From: Dinoroseobacter sp049800775 | GTDB taxonomy: Bacteria > Pseudomonadota > Alphaproteobacteria > Rhodobacterales > Rhodobacteraceae | Direction of reading: 5' to 3' | Assembly (NCBI RefSeq): GCF_049800775.1 | Contig: NZ_JBNAFR010000003.1 | Span: 124,001 to 188,000 of the forward strand | Length of the DNA stretch: 64,000 nt | Part shown: in pieces, positions 1 to 9,645 of the stretch | Layout: each line of letters starts with the position of its first letter | How positions within the stretch are numbered: the stretch's first letter is position 1 | The notes under the pieces: model-generated | Told to the model about the DNA's origin: nothing | Seen by the model: only the letters and a program-made list of their open reading frames with translations | Database searches by the model: none | Translations under genes and position numbers: made by a program

Positions 1-17
1 GAGGGGCGGTGTGGGGC

Positions 18-575
18 CTAGGCCTCGATCGTCTCAACGGTGAGGTTTCCGTTGGTATAGACACAGATATCGGCTGCGATCTGCATCGCTTTGCGTGCCA
101 CGGCCTCGGCGTCATGATCCGTCTCGATCAATCCGCGCGCGGCGGCGAGGGCGAAGTTTCCGCCCGATCCGATCGCTGCAATGTCGTGCTCAGGCTCCAG
201 AACATCCCCCGCGCCGGTGATCACCAGAAGATGCGTGCCATCGGTCACGATCAGCATCGCTTCGAGCTTCTGCAGGTACTTGTCCGTGCGCCAGTCCTTG
301 GCAAGCTCGACCGCTGCGCGCTGCAGCTGGCCCGGTGTTGCCTCGAGCTTGGCCTCGAGCCGTTCGAGCAGGGTGAAGGCATCGGCGGTGGAGCCCGCGA
401 ACCCCGCGACCACGTCATGGCCCCCCGGGCTCAGCCGTCGAACCTTGCGCGCGGTGCCCTTGATGACGGTTTGTCCGAGGCTGACCTGTCCATCGCCGGC
501 AACGACGACCTTGCCGTCTTTTTTCACGCCGATGATCGTGGTCCCGTGCCAGCCGGGGAAATCTGTGTCTGCCAT
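18..575 (-). CDS. hslV: ATP-dependent protease peptidase subunit HslV
   Basis: HslV is the threonine peptidase of the cytoplasmic HslUV (ClpYQ) protease; it degrades unfolded and regulatory proteins fed by the HslU ATPase. The 185-residue length is normal. The short propeptide ends in HGTTIIGVKK, so Thr12 becomes the N-terminal nucleophile after processing. GDGQVSLGQTV and the IGSGGNFALAAARGL segment are typical of the family. The ATG at 575 follows a GGAGG; codons further upstream give low-complexity Arg/Pro sequence and are not likely to be coding. HslU is not in the window; since the gene reads leftwards it may lie just outside. Confidence 0.95.
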   Translation of the reverse strand: MADTDFPGWHGTTIIGVKKDGKVVVAGDGQVSLGQTVIKGTARKVRRLSPGGHDVVAGFAGSTADAFTLLERLEAKLEATPGQLQRAAVELAKDWRTDKYLQKLEAMLIVTDGTHLLVITGAGDVLEPEHDIAAIGSGGNFALAAARGLIETDHDAEAVARKAMQIAADICVYTNGNLTVETIEA

Positions 576-673
576 GGGGGCCTCCGTCCTTGCCGGTCTT
601 ATATGCGGGTGCGGGCCCGGTTTCGCAATGTCCCCGGTCCCTAGGTGTGGCCGAGCGCGGCGGATCGGGCACG

Positions 674-697
674 AAAAAGGGCGCCCGGAAGCGCCCT
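674..697 (-). terminator. Rho-independent terminator after trxA
   Basis: A perfect 6-bp GGGCGC/GCGCCC stem (extended by an A-T pair) with a CCGGAA loop is followed on the minus strand by a run of T. It lies 30 bases downstream of the trxA stop and should separate trxA from hslV. Confidence 0.8.
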
Positions 698-726
698 CAC
701 CCGTGTCATGTTCAGGCTCCGCGCGT

Positions 727-1047
727 TCAGAGCGCTTCCTGAATCCAGCTTTGCAGGGCCGCCTTGGGGGCCGCGCCGACTTTGTTCGAGATGACCTGGC
801 CATCTTTGAACATGAAGAGGGCCGGGATCCCGCGGACGCCCATCTGCGCCGGGGAGTTCGGGTTCTCATCCACGTTGATCTTGGCGATCTTCACCTGACC
901 GTCGAACTGCTCGCTGAGCTCTTCGAGGGCGGGGCCGATCTGCTTGCAGGGGCCGCACCACTCCGCCCAGAAATCCACCACAACGGGGATGTCGGATTTC
1001 GTGACTTCGGCGTCGAACGTATCGTCGGTAACGGCAACAGTGGCCAT
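727..1047 (-). CDS. trxA: Thioredoxin
   Basis: This is a classical 106-residue cytoplasmic thioredoxin, the general dithiol reductant kept reduced by thioredoxin reductase. The active site is WCGPC at residues 30-34 (Cys31, Cys34), and the cis-proline is Pro75 in RGIPAL. Asp25, the buried acid, is present in VVVDFWAEW. It has no signal peptide. A strong AAGGAGG precedes the ATG. It lies 64 bases downstream of addA in the same direction and ends at its own terminator. Confidence 0.97.
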   Translation of the reverse strand: MATVAVTDDTFDAEVTKSDIPVVVDFWAEWCGPCKQIGPALEELSEQFDGQVKIAKINVDENPNSPAQMGVRGIPALFMFKDGQVISNKVGAAPKAALQSWIQEAL

Positions 1048-1111
1048 GTCGGTGCCCTCCTTGGGGGATGCATATCTCGGGGACGGAACGTAGGAACCAG
1101 CTCGGGAAAGG

Positions 1112-4100
1112 TCAAGCAGAGGCTCTGGTTTGCAACGCCTCGATCACCAGCTTGTGCGGCAGGGGCATGAGCGTCGCGGTCCGGGTCCAGAGGATGGCGG
1201 TCTCGATGGCGCGGTCCGGGTAGATTGCGCCAAGCGCTTCGGCATAGGCCCCCATCTGCCGCAAAAGGCCCAGCGGCACGGTCTCGGCCCTGTCCGGCAC
1301 CACGGCGTTGGTCTTGAAATCCACCGCGAGGACCCGGTCGGGCGTCACCAGCAGACGGTCGACCGTGCCGATCATCTGGCCACCGCCGAGACTGGGGAGC
1401 GGTGCGGTCAGGTCTACCTCTGCCAAGGTCTCTGGGGCGAAGATCTCTGCAAGCGCTGGCGCGTCGAGCACGGATTGCGCCTCCGCCAGACAGGTGGCGC
1501 TGTCCTCGGCCCCGTCCAGCAGGGCGGTCGTCGCGGCGGGCCAGTCGGCACGGGGCAGAGAAGGCAGGTGTTCGAGCAAGCGGTGGATCCGATCACCGCG
1601 CGCCATGGCCGCATCTTTGTCGCGCCCCCCATCGCCGCCCTCGACGATCTTCGCCCCATCGAGCCGGGAAGGCGTGATCTTTGCCAAAGCTGGTGGCGGC
1701 GGGGCGAGCGGCGTGCCCGGTGGGGCCGGGGGCCGGGGCGTCTCGACCGCCGCAACCGGCAAGGCGCCTTGGAGGGGCCAGTCCCCATGGGCCGCGCGCA
1801 GCCCTTCGCCGGTGGGCGTGGCCAGTGGCATCGCATTTTCCATCGCGCCCATCCCCGCGCTGACCATGGCATGCCAACTGTCCGCGCCCGCGCCGGTCTC
1901 GCCCGCTGCCGCCACGATCAGCCAGCTCTCGGCCCTAGTTAGCGCCACATAGAGAAGCCGCATCCGCTCATCATCGGCTCGGTCTTTCTGTTCCTGCGCC
2001 ACGCTCTGGCAGGTCCGTGGACGCGAGGCGTCATTGCCCGCCCAGACCAACGGCCCTTCGGGCAGGGGCAGCATCACCGTGCGCCCGGGATTGCCCCGGG
2101 GCTTGGCGCAGTCGGGCAGGATCACGATCGGCGCCTCGAGGCCCTTGGCCCCATGGACCGTCATCACCCGGATCTCGTCCCGACGGGCATCGATCTGACG
2201 CTTGATCTCCATATCGTCCTGGCGAAACCAGCTGACAAACCCGGTCAGGCTCGGCACTTCGGCCTGCTCGTATTGCAGGGCCTGCGCCAGCAGAACGTCG
2301 ATCCCTTCTTCGGCCTCGGTCCCGAGCCGCGCGATCAGCCGTTCGCGCCCCCCGTGCCGGGTGAGGATCCGGTCGAGCAGGTCATAGGGGCGCAGAAAGT
2401 CCGCCTGATCCCGGATGTCCTGCAAAAAGGCGACGGTCTCGGCCTGGGTGTCGCCCTCGTCTCGGAGCGCGGCCCAGAGGAAGGGCGATTTCCGGGGTTG
2501 CGCCAACGCGTGGAGCTCTGCCGCGCTCCAGCCACACAGGGGCGAGCGCAATACGCAGGCCAGGGACAGGCTGTCCTCCGGCGTGGCGGCAAAGGCCAGG
2601 AGCGCCATGAGATCCCGCACCGCCAGTTCCGCCCCTACACGCAGCCGGTCCGATCCGGCGATGGGCAGAGCCTCGGTCTTGCAGGCGCGGATCAGCTCGT
2701 GAAAGATCTCGGACCGCCGCTGCACGAGGATCAGGATATCGCCGGGCGTGACGGGCCGCGTCTCGCCTCGGGCGGTGGTGATCTGTGTGCCGCGGTCGAG
2801 CATCGCCCGGATCTCGCGCGCGATCTTTCGGGCCAGCAGGAGCCGTGCATCGTCCTGCGCCGGTTGGTCCACCGGATCGGTCCAGGGGCGGGCCTCCTCG
2901 GTTTCGGTCTTGGGCAGGGCTGGCCAGAGGTCCACGCGCCCGGGCAGATCCGGGTGAAAGGCCAGATGTTGCGATGCGCTGCCCAGCCCGCGATGGGCAA
3001 AGAGCGCGAAGGTCTGGTCCACCAGCTGCAGCACCGCGCGGGACGACCGAAAGGAGTAGAGCAGGAGCTTTTCTTCCAACGGCGTGCCGACCTGCGCGAG
3101 GGCCGTGCCGAAATGGCCGCGCATCCGGTCGAACCCGGCAGGATCCGCGCCCTGGAAGGAATAGATCGACTGCTTTTGATCCCCGACGACAAAGATCGTG
3201 CGCCGTGTGTCCGTGCGCGCACCCTGACCGGCGGTGAATTCGCGGGTCAGAAGGCGAATGACCTCCCATTGCACGGGCGCGGTGTCCTGCGCCTCGTCCA
3301 CCAGCATATGGTCGATCCCGCCATCGAGCCGGAAGAGCACCCATTGCGCCACGCCCGGATCGGTCAGCAGGGCCTGGGCCCGCAGGATCAGGTCATCGAA
3401 ATCGAGCCAACCGCGCGCCTGCTTGCCGTCCTGATAACGGCGGATGAAGGCATGGGCAAAGGCGTGGATCCGCGTGGTCATCGCGGCCAGCCCGAGGGCC
3501 AGCCGCGTCTCGCGGGCCTCTTCGATCCGGGCCATCAACCCATTGAGCGCGTCTTGGTCCGGGCCGAGGGTCGCGCGGGTGGCCTTGGTCGGAAACCCGT
3601 CAATCTTGGCCCCGAAAGGGGATTTGGCCTTGGCGCCAAAGAGGACCAGCGCCTCCAGCGCCTCGAGCCATGCCGGACCCTCGGGCAGGGCGCGGAGCGC
3701 GCGCAGTTTCCCGCTGGCTTTCTGATCCGTGGCCGTGCCCGACGCGCAAGCCGTCGCAACCCGGTCGAGCAAGGCTGCATCCCCGGGTGGCAGCGTGCGT
3801 GCGACCAGTGTCTCCATGCTCTCGTCCGGGTCTACCTCCAACGCGGCATAGATCGCTCCGGGGTCCGGAGCGCTCTCGAAATGCGCCCTGTGTTTCAGCA
3901 GGGTCTGGATCAGATCCGGCAGGGTCGTCTCGTCGATATCCCGTGAAATCGCCTGCAAAAGAGCCTGATCCGGCCCGGAGGCCATGTCGCGCAGCACCGC
4001 CTGCAGAAGCTCGGCCTCGGCGCGGCTGTCCATCTCCTGAAACTGGGGGGAGACCTCGGCCTCCAGCGGGAAGCGCCGCAAGAGCCCCGCGCAAAAGGAA

Positions 4101-4477
4101 TGGATCGTCTGGATCTTCAGCCCGCCCGGCGTCTCGATCGCGCGGGCAAAGAGGGTCCGCGCGGTGCGGCAGAGGTCTTCGGTCAGGTCCTGCTGCAGCA
4201 GCCCCAGCGCGCCCAGCTTGCCGCGCAATGCGCCATCCTCCAGCATCGACCACGCGCCGAGCGTCCGAAAGAGCCGGTTCTGCATCTCGCTCGCCGCCGC
4301 CTTGGTATAGGTCAGGCAGAGGATCCGCTCTGGCGGCACCCCCTCCAGCAGCAGTCGCGCCACCCGGTCAGTCAGAACCTTGGTCTTGCCCGAGCCCGCA
4401 TTGGCCGAAAGCCAGACGGAATAGTCCGGATCGGCGGCTTGCATCTGCGCAAGGCTCGCGTCGTCAGGCGCGATCAT
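1112..4477 (-). CDS. addA: Double-strand break repair helicase AddA
   Basis: AddA is the UvrD/Rep-type helicase and nuclease subunit of AddAB, which resects double-strand breaks for RecA loading. From the ATG at 4477 it has 1121 residues, a usual alphaproteobacterial length. Seen in order: Walker A ANAGSGKT (25-32), LDFDDLI, the Walker B region VDEAQDTAPVQW, VGDQKQSIYSFQGADP (motif III area), VMTVHGAKGLEAP (motif V area), LLYVALTRAESW (motif VI), and the C-terminal RecB-type nuclease motif AVDFKTN. The start overlaps the addB stop as ATGA and follows a GGAGGAG, so the pair is translationally coupled. Confidence 0.95.
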   Translation of the reverse strand: MIAPDDASLAQMQAADPDYSVWLSANAGSGKTKVLTDRVARLLLEGVPPERILCLTYTKAAASEMQNRLFRTLGAWSMLEDGALRGKLGALGLLQQDLTEDLCRTARTLFARAIETPGGLKIQTIHSFCAGLLRRFPLEAEVSPQFQEMDSRAEAELLQAVLRDMASGPDQALLQAISRDIDETTLPDLIQTLLKHRAHFESAPDPGAIYAALEVDPDESMETLVARTLPPGDAALLDRVATACASGTATDQKASGKLRALRALPEGPAWLEALEALVLFGAKAKSPFGAKIDGFPTKATRATLGPDQDALNGLMARIEEARETRLALGLAAMTTRIHAFAHAFIRRYQDGKQARGWLDFDDLILRAQALLTDPGVAQWVLFRLDGGIDHMLVDEAQDTAPVQWEVIRLLTREFTAGQGARTDTRRTIFVVGDQKQSIYSFQGADPAGFDRMRGHFGTALAQVGTPLEEKLLLYSFRSSRAVLQLVDQTFALFAHRGLGSASQHLAFHPDLPGRVDLWPALPKTETEEARPWTDPVDQPAQDDARLLLARKIAREIRAMLDRGTQITTARGETRPVTPGDILILVQRRSEIFHELIRACKTEALPIAGSDRLRVGAELAVRDLMALLAFAATPEDSLSLACVLRSPLCGWSAAELHALAQPRKSPFLWAALRDEGDTQAETVAFLQDIRDQADFLRPYDLLDRILTRHGGRERLIARLGTEAEEGIDVLLAQALQYEQAEVPSLTGFVSWFRQDDMEIKRQIDARRDEIRVMTVHGAKGLEAPIVILPDCAKPRGNPGRTVMLPLPEGPLVWAGNDASRPRTCQSVAQEQKDRADDERMRLLYVALTRAESWLIVAAAGETGAGADSWHAMVSAGMGAMENAMPLATPTGEGLRAAHGDWPLQGALPVAAVETPRPPAPPGTPLAPPPPALAKITPSRLDGAKIVEGGDGGRDKDAAMARGDRIHRLLEHLPSLPRADWPAATTALLDGAEDSATCLAEAQSVLDAPALAEIFAPETLAEVDLTAPLPSLGGGQMIGTVDRLLVTPDRVLAVDFKTNAVVPDRAETVPLGLLRQMGAYAEALGAIYPDRAIETAILWTRTATLMPLPHKLVIEALQTRASA

Positions 4478-7437
4478 GGCATCTCCTCCGGGCTGGGCAG
4501 GTCGGTCTGATCCCATTCGCCAAACCGGCTGAGATGATCGTATTCCGAGACATGTTTCAGGTCGCGCGGCATCCGGCGGGCGGTGTAGCCGCGGCTGCCC
4601 GCGAGGAACCCGTCGAGGATCTCGACGAACGCCTCCCGCGCCTTGCCGATCTCGTCGGGTGTGAGCGCGAGGCTGCGCTCGCCCAATCCCTTGTTCAGCC
4701 TCAGATAGCTGATCCGGGCAATGTCCAGCGGGGGAAGATCCTCGAAATCGCCAGCGGCGGCGATGATCGCCTCGAGATGGAGCTGTTTGACCAGCGCGTC
4801 GATCTGCTTTTCGGAAGGAAGCTGCCCGGTCTTGTAGTCATAGAGGATCGCGCTGCCATCCTCGGCCCGGTCGATCCGGTCGGCATTGCACGAGAGTGTC
4901 ACGCCGTTGCCGAGCTGGGTCGCGCCCCTGATCTCGAAGGCGATGGGGCTGGCCATGGCTTGCCGGGCGCGTTCCTCGGCGGCGAGGGGTCCGGCGAAAC
5001 TGGCAAAACGTGCGGCCCATTGCAGGCGTATCTCGGGCCAAGGGACCAGTGCGCCGATCACCCGGTCCGCCGTCTCCATCAGATGCGCCTCGGTGAGTTC
5101 GGCGCCCTCCGGAAGGGATTTGAGCGCAGATTCCATGATGCCATGGAAAACGGTCCCGCGCAGGGCCGGGGTCGGTCCGGGATCCAGCGGTTGGAGCGGC
5201 GCGAGGCGCAGCACATCGCTGGCATAGATCTGGTATGGATCGCGGATTAGCGTTTCCACCCGCGAGGCCGAGATCCGGGGCCGGATTTGTGCGCGCTTGA
5301 CCCGAGGGGAGGGGCGCGGTGTCGCCGGGTTCATGATTTCTGGCCGATCCAGCTGCCCGGCGCAGGCAATCATCGCATCCCCCCGGGCGCGGGCCGCTGC
5401 CAGGGCCGTCTGCCCTTCGGGACCGATCCCGTCGAGCAGGTTCGTCAGCCGGTTCAGCCATCGCGACGGCACGGTTTCCGCCTCGCTGTCCCGGGTGGCG
5501 CGGGTCAGGATCACCTCGCGCGCGCCAAAGGCCTGTTGGAAATCATGGGCCGAAAGGCCGACCTGCCGTTCCGGGACCAGAAGCCCGGCTTCATGCCGCA
5601 TCCGTCGGTTCATCCACGGGTCCGGATCAGGAAGCCCCGGCCAGACGCCCTCGTTCAACCCCGCAAGCACCACAAGATCCGCGCCTTGCACCCGCGCCTC
5701 CAGCGTTCCCCAGAAGGTGATCCGGGGATCGGGCTGGATCGGGTCGCGCACCTCTCCGGCTGCAAGGACCGAAGCCAGCAGGGACGCATAATCCCGGGGC
5801 GTGATCGTGCCGCCAGCCTCCGCCGCCTCGCGGATCTGGTCGAGCGCCTTGAGCGCCTGGGCCCCGGCTTCCTTGTCCCAAAGCCCGCCCGTCCCCGCAG
5901 CATCCGGCCCGGCGGCAAGTGCTTCGCTGCGCGCCCGGTGCAGAGCCTCCAGCGCGGTGACGCTCTGCGCTTGGGTCTCGGCCAGATCGAAGAGCGTCGC
6001 GATCACCCAATCGGCCCAAGGCGCACGGGTCGGATCGGTGGTTTTCGAGCCCGGGGGCGGAGTCTCGGCCCATTGGCGCAGGGTGTCCGGGCTGATCGCA
6101 AGACCGGGCGCGCCGCGTAAATGCAGTTCCAGCTCCCGTGTGTGGCGCAGATGGGTCCCGCGTTCGGGATGCTCGGAATGGGTCAGCGGATGTTTGAGCA
6201 CAACAAGCAGGTCCGCGGCCCCAAGCTCGGCCCCGATCAGCCCCGCCACATGTCGCAGAAGCCGCCCCGGGGCCGACAGGATCAGTGGTTTTCCCGCGCT
6301 GTCATCCGGAACGATCCGCCAGCGATCGAGTGCCGCCGTCACCTGCCGGGTCAGAACGCGGTCCGGCGTGATCAGCGCCACATGGCGGTTCTGGGCGGCT
6401 GCGGCGCGCAAGGCGGTGGCGATGCTGAGGGCCTCCTCCCGCTGGGAACTCGCCTCGATCAGGGTCACCCCCTCCACCGCCTCTGCGATCTCCCCGAGGC
6501 TCGGCCCCTCGGCACGCCATTGGTCGGTCACCGGCGCCGGGCGCAAGGCCAGCGAGGTCAGCCGGTTCCGGGCGGGCACGGGCGCGGGCGCCGTCGTCCA
6601 GAGCGGCAACTCCTCGGGCCGCAGATCCAGTGCGGCAAGCAGGCGGGCATAGCGAAACTGCGGATGATCCTCATTGCTGAGCGCGTCGGTCATCCGGTGC
6701 CAGACCGCGGCAGGCTGGTCGGTATCGAAGCCGGGCAGGATCAGCGCCCCTTGGGGCAGGCGCGCGACTGCCTGCATCAACAGTGATGTCGTGCCCCGCG
6801 ACCCGGTGGACCCGATGATCAGGATCGGGTGGTCCGGGGGCTGTGCCTCCCACTGGGCGATCTGGCGCAGGACCGCGTGGCGTTGGCGTCCTTGCGGTCC
6901 CGGCGGCGCGGCGGTGCTGTCGAGAAATGGCGCGACAATCGAGATGAAGCGCAGCGCGCGCTCCCAATGCGCCGAGAGATCGCCCACATCGAGCCCGGTC
7001 AGCCGGTCGAGAGACACGCCCTCTCCCTCGCATTCATCGAGCAGCCGGACGAGGCTGGCTGACAGGTCAAACAGCGCCGAGCGCGGTGCGATATCCGGCG
7101 CAGCAGCGATGAGTTCGGCGACCAGTGCGCTCAGCTCAAGCTGCCGTTGCAAGCTGGGTGTGGCCTTGGGCAGTGACAGATCCCGCGCCCCGATATCCGT
7201 CAGCAGCCGGATGCGGGGCAGGAACCCGGCGCGGCCCTGCGCGCTCAGCACGTCGGTCAGACGGCGTTGCATCCGCGCGGTGTTCACGAAGATTTCGACC
7301 CGGGCCAGCGCCTCGGGCGGGTGATCGGTCAGCCGCTGGAGCAGCCCGTCGAGGCTTGCCTTCGGGAAGTCGAGGCCGATGGGCACCCCAAAGACACGGG
7401 CGGTATCGGTGGGCGGAAAGAGAGGCTTGGTCGTCAT
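4474..7437 (-). CDS. addB: Double-strand break repair protein AddB
   Basis: AddB is the partner of AddA: an inactivated helicase with a RecB-type nuclease domain that cuts the second strand and, in studied systems, recognises Chi. It has 987 residues from the ATG at 7437, which overlaps the upstream stop as ATGA. The nuclease motif is YDYKTGQLPS near residue 870. The Walker-like region IIGSTGSRGTTS is degenerate (no GKT/S). The protein has only three cysteines in total and none in the last 100 residues, so the four-Cys iron-sulfur cluster of Bacillus AddB cannot form; the usual C-P-F start of that domain reads R-D-P. Confidence 0.92.
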   Translation of the reverse strand: MTTKPLFPPTDTARVFGVPIGLDFPKASLDGLLQRLTDHPPEALARVEIFVNTARMQRRLTDVLSAQGRAGFLPRIRLLTDIGARDLSLPKATPSLQRQLELSALVAELIAAAPDIAPRSALFDLSASLVRLLDECEGEGVSLDRLTGLDVGDLSAHWERALRFISIVAPFLDSTAAPPGPQGRQRHAVLRQIAQWEAQPPDHPILIIGSTGSRGTTSLLMQAVARLPQGALILPGFDTDQPAAVWHRMTDALSNEDHPQFRYARLLAALDLRPEELPLWTTAPAPVPARNRLTSLALRPAPVTDQWRAEGPSLGEIAEAVEGVTLIEASSQREEALSIATALRAAAAQNRHVALITPDRVLTRQVTAALDRWRIVPDDSAGKPLILSAPGRLLRHVAGLIGAELGAADLLVVLKHPLTHSEHPERGTHLRHTRELELHLRGAPGLAISPDTLRQWAETPPPGSKTTDPTRAPWADWVIATLFDLAETQAQSVTALEALHRARSEALAAGPDAAGTGGLWDKEAGAQALKALDQIREAAEAGGTITPRDYASLLASVLAAGEVRDPIQPDPRITFWGTLEARVQGADLVVLAGLNEGVWPGLPDPDPWMNRRMRHEAGLLVPERQVGLSAHDFQQAFGAREVILTRATRDSEAETVPSRWLNRLTNLLDGIGPEGQTALAAARARGDAMIACAGQLDRPEIMNPATPRPSPRVKRAQIRPRISASRVETLIRDPYQIYASDVLRLAPLQPLDPGPTPALRGTVFHGIMESALKSLPEGAELTEAHLMETADRVIGALVPWPEIRLQWAARFASFAGPLAAEERARQAMASPIAFEIRGATQLGNGVTLSCNADRIDRAEDGSAILYDYKTGQLPSEKQIDALVKQLHLEAIIAAAGDFEDLPPLDIARISYLRLNKGLGERSLALTPDEIGKAREAFVEILDGFLAGSRGYTARRMPRDLKHVSEYDHLSRFGEWDQTDLPSPEEMP

Positions 7438-8117
7438 CGATGCGTCGCGAGCATGGTCTCGGCGATGGCGATCCCCTCGGGTGTGCCCACATCCGCCCAA
7501 TGGCCCAAATAGACGAGCCCGCAAAGGCGGCCCTGCATGGCCATTCTGTCCCAGAGCGTGTTGAGCGAGAACACCCGGTCCGGGATCTCGGCGAGGCCAT
7601 CGGGCGCGATGATCTGCGCGCCGGTATAGGTGAGCGGTCCGCCCCGGGTAAGTCTGCCATCGTGCGCGCAGGTGAAGTCCCCTGCGCCCGCATGCCCGTG
7701 GGCGCGCTCTGTGGGAATCAGCAGCAACAGCGCGTCCATGCGCGCCGGATCCCAGGCCGCGCGGAGCTGTGACAGCGCGCCCGGGTCGGACCAGACCGCG
7801 TCGGAGTTCAGGGTGAAGACCGGGCCAGGCCCCAACAGGGGAAGTGCGGCGCGCAACCCGCCGCCGGTTTCGAGCCTTTCCTCGGGTTCGGGGCTGATCC
7901 GGATCTCCGGTCGGGTCGAGAGATGCGCTGCGATTTGTGCCGCCCGGTAATGGGTATTGACCACGCAGCGGGGCAGATTCGCCGCCGCGACCAGATCCAG
8001 TGCGTGATCCAGCAGAGGTCGTCCAGCCACGCGGACAAGCGGTTTCGGCATGTGGTCGGTCAGGGGCGCCATACGCGTGCCGCGCCCCGCCGCAAAGAGC
8101 ATCACCGCGTCGGGCAT
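7434..8117 (-). CDS. murU: Nucleotidyltransferase, MurU-like (N-acetylmuramate 1-phosphate uridylyltransferase)
   Basis: This 227-residue protein is a sugar-nucleotidyltransferase of the MurU/RmlA type. The N-terminal signature FAAGRGTRMAPLT followed by PKPLVRVAGRPLL is the nucleotide-binding loop and the conserved PKP-L motif; LNSDAVW carries the metal aspartate. In Pseudomonas, MurU makes UDP-MurNAc from MurNAc 1-phosphate in a cell-wall recycling bypass. The gene overlaps amgK by 16 bases and addB by 4, so it is part of one operon. A second in-frame ATG at 8102 (TGATG junction) is possible, but the first fits the family N-terminus. Assignment rests on family plus the amgK neighbour. Confidence 0.85.
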   Translation of the reverse strand: MPDAVMLFAAGRGTRMAPLTDHMPKPLVRVAGRPLLDHALDLVAAANLPRCVVNTHYRAAQIAAHLSTRPEIRISPEPEERLETGGGLRAALPLLGPGPVFTLNSDAVWSDPGALSQLRAAWDPARMDALLLLIPTERAHGHAGAGDFTCAHDGRLTRGGPLTYTGAQIIAPDGLAEIPDRVFSLNTLWDRMAMQGRLCGLVYLGHWADVGTPEGIAIAETMLATHR

Positions 8118-9100
8118 GAACCGGCCCGTGCCCTGAGGTCGTCCAGATGCGCCGCGCTGGGTGGCGGCAGGGTTTCGGCCACCAAAGACCGGAGCGTTCC
8201 GAGGCTCGGGTGCTGCAGGCTGTGCTGCAACTGGTCCCAGACCCGGGGGATCAGGTCCACGTAGCCGGGCTTGTCGAAATGCAGGGACAGGCGGGCGAAG
8301 ACCCCGAGGATCCGCAGGGCGCGCTGGGCCGTCAGGACCGCCACCGCATGATCGAAGCCAGGCAGATCACTCGCGAACCAACCGAACACCTCGCAGCGCA
8401 GCGCCTCCACGACCTCAGGCGGGACGTCGCGACGCGCATCGTAGAAGAGCGAGGCCACGTCATAGACCGGATGCCCGAGGGCTGCGTCCTGAAAATCAAG
8501 CAGGCCGACCCGGCGCAGCCCGGTCTCATCCGGGCACCAGATCAGGTTCTCAGCATGGTAGTCCCGCAGCACCGGAACCGATCGCGACCAGTCGAGCGCT
8601 GCCAGCGCCGCGGCCATTTCGGCGGCGAGGGGGGCGGTGTCTTGGCTGCCTGCGTACCAGATCGGTGCAAGGGTCGCGGCTTCGGCCATCTCCGGCGCGC
8701 CATAGGCGGGCAAGGGCGGCGGCGCACCCGCATGCAGGCTACGCAGAACGGCGAGCGCTTCGCAGTAGAGCGGGACCTGCTGCTCTGGGTCGGCTTCGAA
8801 CAGCCGCGCATAGAGGCCATCGCCCAGATCTTCGAGCAGCAGGAAACCCTGCGCCTCATCTGCCGCGAGAATGGCGGGCGCGTGCAGGCCGAGACCGTCC
8901 AGATGCCGCGCGACAGAAAGAAACGGCGCAACCCGTTCGCCGGTTTCGGGCGGGGCATCCATCAGGACAACCGGGCGGTCCCCCAGGGTCAGCCGGTCAT
9001 AGCGCCGGTTCGAGGCATCGCCTGCAAGGCTGCGGATCGTCTCGCCCTGCCACCCGGCCTGGGTAAGAAAAGCGAGCTTGGCTGCGTCTCGATCCGTCAT
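8102..9100 (-). CDS. amgK: Aminoglycoside phosphotransferase-family sugar kinase, AmgK-like
   Basis: AmgK phosphorylates MurNAc/GlcNAc at the anomeric position, feeding MurU. The 332-residue protein has a kinase-like fold: LLEDLGDGLYA hinge region, catalytic loop DYHAENLIW (Brenner-type H-x-E-N variant), and the metal-binding LLDFQDAALGHP. The start at 9100 overlaps the tsaE stop as ATGA. The tsaE-amgK-murU order is common in alphaproteobacteria, and older annotations call this gene simply a phosphotransferase. Substrate is inferred from family and neighbour, not shown here. Confidence 0.85.
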   Translation of the reverse strand: MTDRDAAKLAFLTQAGWQGETIRSLAGDASNRRYDRLTLGDRPVVLMDAPPETGERVAPFLSVARHLDGLGLHAPAILAADEAQGFLLLEDLGDGLYARLFEADPEQQVPLYCEALAVLRSLHAGAPPPLPAYGAPEMAEAATLAPIWYAGSQDTAPLAAEMAAALAALDWSRSVPVLRDYHAENLIWCPDETGLRRVGLLDFQDAALGHPVYDVASLFYDARRDVPPEVVEALRCEVFGWFASDLPGFDHAVAVLTAQRALRILGVFARLSLHFDKPGYVDLIPRVWDQLQHSLQHPSLGTLRSLVAETLPPPSAAHLDDLRARAGSCPTR

Positions 9101-9591
9101 GCGGCCTGCCTCAGACAGGGGGCCAGCCGCGCGGTCCAATTGCCCCCCAGCTCGGTGAGGGTCAGCATCCGCCCCTCGCCCGTATCCGCCGGGCGCAGGG
9201 CCAGGACCAGGGCGTTATGCGGCAGGTCCGCGCCCAGCCGGTCGGGCCATTCGATCAGGGTGATCGCACGGGCATAGGCGTCATCGAGCCCGAGCGCATC
9301 GATCTCGCCGGGATCGACGAGCCGGTAGAGATCACAATGCCAGAGCTCAAGCGAGCCCAGATCATAGGTTTGCACGAGGGTGAATGTGGGCGAGGGGACA
9401 TCCTCGAGCCGGTCCAGCGCCGCGAGCCTGGTCTGGATGATGGCGCGGCTGAGCACGCTCTTGCCGGCACCGATCTCGCCCACCAGAAGCAGGCTGTCCC
9501 CGGCACCGAGCAGCGGCGCGAGACAGGCCCCGAAGGCCTGCGTGCTGGCCTCATCGGGGAGGGAAATCGTGGCGAAAGGTGCTGGCGACAT
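9097..9591 (-). CDS. tsaE: tRNA threonylcarbamoyladenosine biosynthesis ATPase TsaE
   Basis: TsaE is the ATPase that resets the TsaBD complex during t6A37 tRNA modification in the cytoplasm. The 164 residues show Walker A GEIGAGKS, the family motif VPSPTFTLVQTY, HCDLYRL and LIEWPDRLG, all in the expected order. It heads the minus-strand run tsaE-amgK-murU-addB-addA-trxA, in which the first five genes overlap by a few bases each. No clear Shine-Dalgarno precedes the ATG. Confidence 0.93.
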   Translation of the reverse strand: MSPAPFATISLPDEASTQAFGACLAPLLGAGDSLLLVGEIGAGKSVLSRAIIQTRLAALDRLEDVPSPTFTLVQTYDLGSLELWHCDLYRLVDPGEIDALGLDDAYARAITLIEWPDRLGADLPHNALVLALRPADTGEGRMLTLTELGGNWTARLAPCLRQAA

Positions 9592-9645
9592 ACCTTGGTT
9601 GTACCCGGTGCGCGCCCGGCTGCAAGCCTTCGCAGTCCGCCCGTG

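Noticed and set aside
2153..3946. A 597-codon frame antisense to addA
   Set aside because: addA motifs cover the whole stretch; the antisense translation has no family features.
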